64,000 nt of DNA, from positions 124,001 through 188,000 of the forward strand of contig NZ_JODS01000031.1 in NCBI RefSeq assembly GCF_000718025.1, given 5' to 3'. The notes below the pieces were generated by a model. It had not been told where the DNA came from. It saw nothing but the letters and a program-made list of their open reading frames with translations, and searched no databases. The DNA is from Kitasatospora purpeofusca. Lineage in GTDB: Bacteria; Actinomycetota; Actinomycetes; Streptomycetales; Streptomycetaceae. Shown piece after piece: positions 59,577-64,000 of this stretch. Every line of letters begins with the position of its first letter. Position 1 is the first letter of the stretch. Made by a program: the position numbers and the translations under genes.

Positions 59577-60132
59577 GACGGAGGAGACGGGCCCCGAATC
59601 GCTGGGCCTCTGCGTGGTGGCCAACGTAGCGCGGGAGACCAGCCACGGGGACGGCGGACTGGAGATCCGTACTGGACTACGGCACTTCGCTCCCGGGGCC
59701 AAGATCTGGATCGCACCGCTGCGGTGGGACGGAGGCAACCCGAGCGTGCCTGTCGTCGGCCGGCGCCGGGGCAACAGCCGCCGGTACCACGCGATGGTGA
59801 TCCCGCGCCGGTTTCTGGAGAACTTCCGGGTCCGCGCCGTCTACAGCTCAGCACTGCTGAGCGCGCTCGGTGGTGGCCCGCTCTGGACGGAAGAGCGTGC
59901 GGAGAGCTACGTGCGGTACTGGGGCACGCCGAGGCTGGAGACGCAGGTCGAGGTCGAGGGCACCGGCTGCACCCGCTGGGCCCCGCCGGTCACCGATCCT
60001 CCGCCTGTGGAGCTGGAGTTGGAGGGTACGACGTATCACCTGGCCCACTTCAACGCCAACCGCGCCCGCTACTCGCCCCTGCTGCCGCCCGTGGAGCCGT
60101 CCCCACCACCGGTCGGGCCGACCGGCTCCTGA
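59575..60132 (+). CDS. hypothetical protein (conserved streptomycete family)
   Basis: 185 aa from ATG 59575 (no strong ribosome binding site). ESLGLCVVANVARETSHGDG, IRTGLRHFAPGAKIWIAPLR and RYHAMVIPRRFLENFRVRAV suggest a small beta-rich fold, from memory common as a hypothetical in Streptomyces. The C-terminal half has YVRYWGTPRLETQVEVEG and a Pro-rich end. No catalytic motif. Confidence 0.7.
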   Translation: MTEETGPESLGLCVVANVARETSHGDGGLEIRTGLRHFAPGAKIWIAPLRWDGGNPSVPVVGRRRGNSRRYHAMVIPRRFLENFRVRAVYSSALLSALGGGPLWTEERAESYVRYWGTPRLETQVEVEGTGCTRWAPPVTDPPPVELELEGTTYHLAHFNANRARYSPLLPPVEPSPPPVGPTGS

Positions 60133-60358
60133 GCTTGTTCTCCACGGCCTGCGCCGGAACGGGATCGCTCGTCCGGGAATCCGCCGGACGTGGACACGCC
60201 CTTCGTCCGACCATGTGCTCCAACCGGCGCCCCGGGAGCATCATCGAACGCGACCGGATCAGACCATAAAACAGGCATGCTTAATGGCTGTTACCGTTCC
60301 GATCTTGAGAAGTGCTGGTCGAACGGAATTCCGGATCGGGTGAGCTGGCCTGTGTGCC

Positions 60359-60568
60359 GTGGCCCATGCTTCCGAACCGCTGACCTGCCCCGACTGCGGG
60401 CAACCCCTGAGGAGCCCGGGCCTGGTTCTGTCTCTCCGTGACGAGGACCAGCAGCGTGGGTGCCGACATGCCTGGAAGTGCCCAGCGGGTCATACCTGGT
60501 GGCACTTGGCGGACCGGCCTGCAGAGCCTCTGGATTCCTGTCCCTGTCCCCAGCTCTTTCGGCGATGA
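60359..60568 (+). CDS. small zinc-ribbon-like protein
   Basis: 69 aa from GTG 60359. Cys/His ligands: LTCPDCGQPL, GCRHAWKCPAGHTWW and DSCPCPQLF, a treble-clef or ribbon-like arrangement. The ribosome binding site is weak; an upstream in-frame start is not evident. Function unknown. Confidence 0.7.
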   Translation: MAHASEPLTCPDCGQPLRSPGLVLSLRDEDQQRGCRHAWKCPAGHTWWHLADRPAEPLDSCPCPQLFRR

Positions 60569-60999
60569 CTACTACCCGCTGGACCCGGCCCGCGACCTTG
60601 GACTCACGAGCTCAGTGGCCGGTGTCGGTCGGATCTTGAGGGCCGGTCGCACGGGAGCCTCGAGCGGATGAGGGCGGTGGCGTCGTCGTGCCCGAGGCGA
60701 TACCTGGGCATAGAGGGCTCCATGACGGCCTCGAACCCGTCGGCGGTCCCTGGCCAGGCAGGAAGGACGAGCCGGGTGGGGGCGTGGTGGTGAGGTCGGT
60801 GACGTCGGCCTTGACAGGCCCGCTGCCGCGCGAGGATGTGAGGGTCGTGCCGCCCCGGCGGCCGAGGCGCCGGGGCGGTCGACGCCGCGCCCTGATCCCG
60901 ATCGGGAGCGCCTCGCCGCGGTGGCGCGGTCCCCGGCCGCGCTCTGCCGCCGGTCGCCGGCGGACTGCCCGCGGTCGCGGGGTGGTCCCGGGCGGAGGG
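60569..60999. other. gene-free region
   Basis: 431 nt between a small plus-strand gene and the phosphoesterase stop. Open frames here are low-complexity Arg/Pro shadows; no gene or repeat seen. Confidence 0.45.
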
Positions 61000-62193
61000 T
61001 CAGGGCTGGGTGATCCGGCTCCAGCTGAAGGGTCCGAACGAGGTGTCGGTCGTGGGGTGGTGGGCGCCCGGGATGACGGTGAGCTTCAGCCACTCCAGCG
61101 GCACGGTGCTGCCGTGGACGACGATGCGGTGGAAGTTCGGGACGCTGTAGCCGGGGTGGCTGTTCCAGGCATCGGAGGAGCAGACGTCCTGGTCGCCGGC
61201 GCAGGGCGCGCCCCGGCCCAGCGGGTTGTCCGAGCGGTACACGTGCGAGTCGCCCATCAGCAGGAGCACCGGCCTGCCGAACGCGGTGGTGTGCGAGGCG
61301 AGGCTCGCGACGATCGGCTCGTAGCCGGCGACGTGCGCGGCGGGCTTGCCGTCCAGGTCCCACATGTCGGCCTGGGTGGTGACCACGACGGACGAGATAC
61401 CGCCGACGTGGGCGACGGTGAAGGCGGTGTCGAGCCACCGCAGGTCGGCGGCGGTGCGCCGGGCGGCCTCGTCGAGCTGCTCCTGGGAGGCGGTGGGCGC
61501 GCCGTACCAGGGGTCGGCGTCGTTGTTGGATCCGCCGGGGACGTTGATGGTGACGAACAGCGTGCCGTTCTTGATCCACAGCACGTTCTCGACGTACCGG
61601 GCGTCCTCGGGGTGTGCCCGGTTGGGGAGTTCGGCCTGGGACAGGACGCGCAGCGTGCCGCTGCCGAGGGTGTGGCCGGCCCGCGGGAAGAAGTTCTTGC
61701 GGACCAGGTCGAGGTTGGCGACCGGGTTGCCGGCGGCGTGGTCGACGGGCTGCCCGGTGGCCGGGTCGAGCACGGGGTCGATCTTTCCGGTGGCGGGGTT
61801 GTACTTGCCGCCGCCCTCGGCGGCCTTGTGGCAGTCGGCCCATTCGTTGTCGCCGGGGGTGTAGACCAGCGGGTCGGCGAAGGTCTTCCAGAGCGCGGCG
61901 ACGGACTCGTCGTACGCGGCGGTGCAGTACTGCTTGCCGGAGTGGATGTCACCCACGTGGACGACCGTCCTGACGTCCGGGTCGGCGTTGACGTTCGCGA
62001 TGAACGCCGGCGTGGCCAGGAACTCGCTGGTGTCGCTCGGCGAGGTGCCGTACGGGGCGTCGCCGTACACGGCGAGTGTGAACGGCGCGCGGGCGCCGCG
62101 GGTGGGGCCGCCCTGGCTCGCCGTCGCGGTGGTGGCCGGCACCACGCTCAGCGCGAGGGCGAGGCTCGCGGCCGCGTACATACGTCTGTTCAT
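61000..62193 (-). CDS. secreted calcineurin-like metallophosphoesterase
   Basis: 397 aa from ATG 62193 (GGGAG 6-8 nt upstream). Sec signal MNRRMYAAASLALALSVVPA, cut near ATAS. Metal motifs in order: LAVYGDAPYG, VVHVGDIHSGK, YTPGDNEWADC, a His in VAHVGG, and LLLMGDSHVYRSD. These match the dinuclear calcineurin-like phosphoesterase core. Secretion suggests an extracellular phosphate-scavenging or nucleotide hydrolase role; the substrate is unknown. Confidence 0.87.
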   Translation of the reverse strand: MNRRMYAAASLALALSVVPATTATASQGGPTRGARAPFTLAVYGDAPYGTSPSDTSEFLATPAFIANVNADPDVRTVVHVGDIHSGKQYCTAAYDESVAALWKTFADPLVYTPGDNEWADCHKAAEGGGKYNPATGKIDPVLDPATGQPVDHAAGNPVANLDLVRKNFFPRAGHTLGSGTLRVLSQAELPNRAHPEDARYVENVLWIKNGTLFVTINVPGGSNNDADPWYGAPTASQEQLDEAARRTAADLRWLDTAFTVAHVGGISSVVVTTQADMWDLDGKPAAHVAGYEPIVASLASHTTAFGRPVLLLMGDSHVYRSDNPLGRGAPCAGDQDVCSSDAWNSHPGYSVPNFHRIVVHGSTVPLEWLKLTVIPGAHHPTTDTSFGPFSWSRITQP

Positions 62194-62437
62194 GTGCTGT
62201 CTCCCGGAGGGTGCGCCGTGCGGAGGCTGTGCGGGAAGCAGCGTGCACTGCTCCGGGAACGGCCGGGTGAACACAAGTTCAAGGGCTCGCCGCGGGAATG
62301 ACGGCCTGCCGGGACGGCGTCCGTGAGCCGCCGCCGGGCGCTCACTTCCGGATACCGCTGTCCGGCGCGCCTGCGCGCCTGCCGTTGCGGGTGAGGGGCC
62401 GGGACGGCCCGGCCCCTCAGCACCCCAGGGGTGACCG

Positions 62438-62563
62438 ATGATCGAGGCGCAGCGGCCGGTGAGGCGTTACGGGGAGAAGACGTGGGTCGACGGCCTGGAC
62501 TTCACCGTCCGGCCGGGCACTGGTGCTGGTGTCGACGCCCTGACCACGTCGATCGGGGTGTGA
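62438..62563 (+). pseudogene. ABC transporter ATPase remnant (N-terminal 27 residues)
   Basis: Frame from ATG 62438: MIEAQRPVRRYGEKTWVDGL, then DFTVRPG, the first two strands of a DrrA-like ABC ATPase. Just where Walker A should begin it turns into unrelated codons and stops at 62563. Deletion remnant. Confidence 0.65.
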
Positions 62564-62605
62564 TCGCGCGGGAGTGCTGTGTCCTGTTGCGCCGCCGGCT
62601 GACCG

Positions 62606-63190
62606 TCACCCGGCGGTGGTGGGGCCGTGGCGGTCCCAGTCGGGGGAGCGGACCTCCAGAGTGAGGTCGGGGCTGCGCACCTCGATCCCGCAGGTGCGGC
62701 AGGTCCAGGCGGCGTCGAGCGGGTGGTCGGGGTGGTCCGGGTGGCCGGGATCGTCCGTGGCCTTCGGGTGGTGCGGGTGGTGGTGCAGGACCACCGGTGG
62801 CTCGGGTGACAGCCAGCGGTCCCCCCAGGCGAGCAGGGCCTGGGTGAGCGGGGCGAGGTCCCGGCCGGCCTCGGTGAGGTGGTACTCGTAGCGCGGCGGG
62901 CGCTCGCTGTAGGCGCGCCGTTCGACCACCCCCGCCTCCTCCAGGGCGCGCAGCCGGGCGGTGAGCCGGTCGCGGGGGGCGCCGGTGTTGCGGGCGATCC
63001 GGTCGAACCGGTGGTTGCCGTAGAAGAGCTCGCGCACGGCGAGCAGCGCCCACTTCTCGCCGAGGACCTGCAGCGCGGCGGCGATGGAGCAGGGGCGGCC
63101 CGGCAGTGCGGTGGCGGCGGAACGGGTGGCCGGGTGCTGCGTGGCTGTGGGCTGGGCGGCTGTGGGCTGGGCGGCGGTGTGCGGGGTCAC
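62606..63190 (-). CDS. HxlR-family transcriptional regulator
   Basis: 194 aa. The winged-helix HxlR core CSIAAALQVLGEKWALLAVR, ELFYGNHRFDRIARNTGAPR, LTARLRALEEAGVVERR, YEYHLTEAGRDLAPL is complete. Unusual additions: a Thr/Ala/Gln-rich N-terminus and a His/Pro-rich segment (LHHHPHHPKATDDPGHPDHP) followed by a CRTC pair near the end, which could bind metal. It is divergent from the MFS gene it most likely controls. Confidence 0.88.
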   Translation of the reverse strand: MTPHTAAQPTAAQPTATQHPATRSAATALPGRPCSIAAALQVLGEKWALLAVRELFYGNHRFDRIARNTGAPRDRLTARLRALEEAGVVERRAYSERPPRYEYHLTEAGRDLAPLTQALLAWGDRWLSPEPPVVLHHHPHHPKATDDPGHPDHPDHPLDAAWTCRTCGIEVRSPDLTLEVRSPDWDRHGPTTAG

Positions 63191-63212
63191 CCCACCAGCC
63201 TGCCATGGCGGG

Positions 63213-63242
63213 TTGCATATTCAAACTCACTGCCGCTAGCGT
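63213..63242 (+). promoter_or_regulatory. leaderless MFS promoter with HxlR-type operator
   Basis: -35 TTGCAT (63213-63218), 18-nt spacer, -10 TAGCGT (63237-63242), 8 nt before the ATG. The palindrome-like TTGCATATTCAA (63213-63224) covers the -35. A near-identical site, TTGGAATATCAA (63261-63272), lies in the first codons of the MFS gene. Confidence 0.6.
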
Positions 63243-63250
63243 TCCGGGCC

Positions 63251-64000
63251 ATGAAGTCAGTTGGAATATCAAACCCAGTCGCCGTGCAGGCCGAGCCGGA
63301 CCGCCCCCACCGCCGCGCCGCGTTCCTGGTGCTCGCCGCCGCGGTCTTCGTCTCGAACCTCGACCTGTTCATCGTCAACGTCGCCCTCCCGGCGATGCAG
63401 CAGCACTTCCGCGGCAGCAGCCTGGCCACCCTGTCGTGGGTGCTGAACGGCTACGCCATCGTCTTCGCCGCGCTGCTCGTGCCCGCCGGACGACTGGCCG
63501 ACCGCATCGGCCACCGGAGCGTGTTCCTCGCCGGGCTGGCCGTCTTCACCACCGCCTCGGCACTGTGCGCGCTCGCCCCGACCGTCGGCTGGCTGGATGC
63601 GGCCCGGGTGCTCCAGGCGGCGGGCGCGGCCGCGCTGATGCCGACCTCACTGGCACTGCTGCTGGACGCCACTCCCGCGGCCGAGCGCCCCGGCGCCATC
63701 CGGGCCTGGGCCTCGATCGGCGGGATCGCCGCCGGACTCGGACCGGTCCTCGGCGGACTGCTGGTCGAGGCCGACTGGCGCTGGGTGTTCATCGCCAACG
63801 TCCCCGTCGGCATCGCCGCCATCGCCGTGGGCACCCGCGTCCTGCCCGGGCTGCGCGGCAAGGAGAACGGACCGCTGCCGGACCTGTTCGGAGCCGTCCT
63901 GCTCACCGCCGCCATCGCCGTCCTCACCGTCTCCCTGGTCAAGGCCGACGCATGGGGCTGGCTCTCGCCCCAGGTCCTCGGCGGCCTGCTCGCGAGCGCC
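63251..64000 (+). CDS. MFS transporter, DHA2-like (partial, continues beyond window)
   Basis: 250 codons visible. Helix 1 motif FLVLAAAVFVSNLDLFIVNV ALP (motif D1 type), helix 2 loop LLVPAGRLADRIGHRSVFLA (motif A GRLADRIGHR), motif C-like AGLGPVLGGLLVEADWRWVF in helix 5, typical of 14-TM drug/H+ antiporters. ATG at 63251, no ribosome binding site, consistent with a leaderless transcript. It is divergent from the HxlR regulator. Confidence 0.9.
   Translation, partial: MKSVGISNPVAVQAEPDRPHRRAAFLVLAAAVFVSNLDLFIVNVALPAMQQHFRGSSLATLSWVLNGYAIVFAALLVPAGRLADRIGHRSVFLAGLAVFTTASALCALAPTVGWLDAARVLQAAGAAALMPTSLALLLDATPAAERPGAIRAWASIGGIAAGLGPVLGGLLVEADWRWVFIANVPVGIAAIAVGTRVLPGLRGKENGPLPDLFGAVLLTAAIAVLTVSLVKADAWGWLSPQVLGGLLASA

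Noticed and set aside
60572..61843. 423-codon minus frame across the phosphoesterase
   Set aside because: Out-of-frame shadow of the phosphoesterase; His/Arg/Pro-rich with no motif.

Overview
The window is very GC-rich. Its codon use, dense overlapping operons, GTG starts, leaderless promoters and gene families (RIO1 kinase, LAL-type LuxR regulators, DUF6243, CU044_5270-type protein, SrtE-type LAXTG anchor) point to a Streptomycetaceae chromosome (Streptomyces or Kitasatospora), probably an accessory or arm region. I see no rRNA, tRNA, CRISPR array, insertion sequence or prophage.

Layout. 1-2.9 kb: an EamA transporter (cut by the window edge), an alpha/beta hydrolase and a RIO1-like kinase. 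3.0-14.4 kb: one long minus-strand operon. Reading in its own direction it has a 24-codon leader peptide ending in Cys, a Tat/lipoprotein solute-binding protein, two Dpp-type permeases, two Dpp-type ATPases, an acyl-CoA-dehydrogenase-like monooxygenase, an LLM flavin monooxygenase, an alpha/beta hydrolase, a flavin reductase and a second LLM monooxygenase. Most junctions are 4-nt ATGA/GTGA overlaps. This reads as an uptake and oxidative desulfurization pathway for an unknown organosulfur compound. 14.6-17.7 kb: an Rrf2 (CymR/IscR-type) regulator coupled to a DsbA-like protein, a divergent cupin and a TauD-like dioxygenase. An 18-bp palindrome upstream of the operon recurs imperfectly over the cupin promoter, so these genes probably form one sulfur-responsive regulon.

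17.9-27.7 kb: DinB-like and UBP zinc-finger proteins, a thyA-folA pair, a TPR-like protein, a SnoaL-like protein coupled to a truncated cupin, a short Rho paralogue with a long C-rich leader, a hypothetical protein sharing a 31-nt 3' end with rho, and a frameshifted LD-carboxypeptidase. 27.9-36.9 kb: SRPBCC and VOC proteins, a compact LuxR regulator coupled to a Tat-exported epoxide-hydrolase-like protein, an orphan class I isoprenoid enzyme, a full-size LAL regulator and a secreted protein. 37.2-46.4 kb: a DUF11 protein, a membrane protein with a degenerate duplicate fragment, an M16-like peptidase divergent from a 1355-residue DUF4132-like protein, and a lipoprotein.

46.4-64 kb: two overlapping 2OG-Fe(II) oxygenase-like genes, a phosphoribosyltransferase, an ECF sigma factor with its coupled membrane partner, DUF6243, a GlxA-type regulator divergent from a saccharopine-dehydrogenase-like enzyme, a SUKH/LRR protein, a sortase-anchored M11-like protease, small proteins, a secreted phosphoesterase, and an HxlR/MFS pair cut by the window end.

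Two general themes stand out. First, at least five genes look decayed or truncated (cupin N-terminus, LdcA frameshift, TetR without its DNA-binding domain, ABC ATPase N-terminus, membrane-protein fragment). Second, in-frame minisatellites with units that are multiples of 3 nt occur inside six coding genes, three of them in the organosulfur operon.
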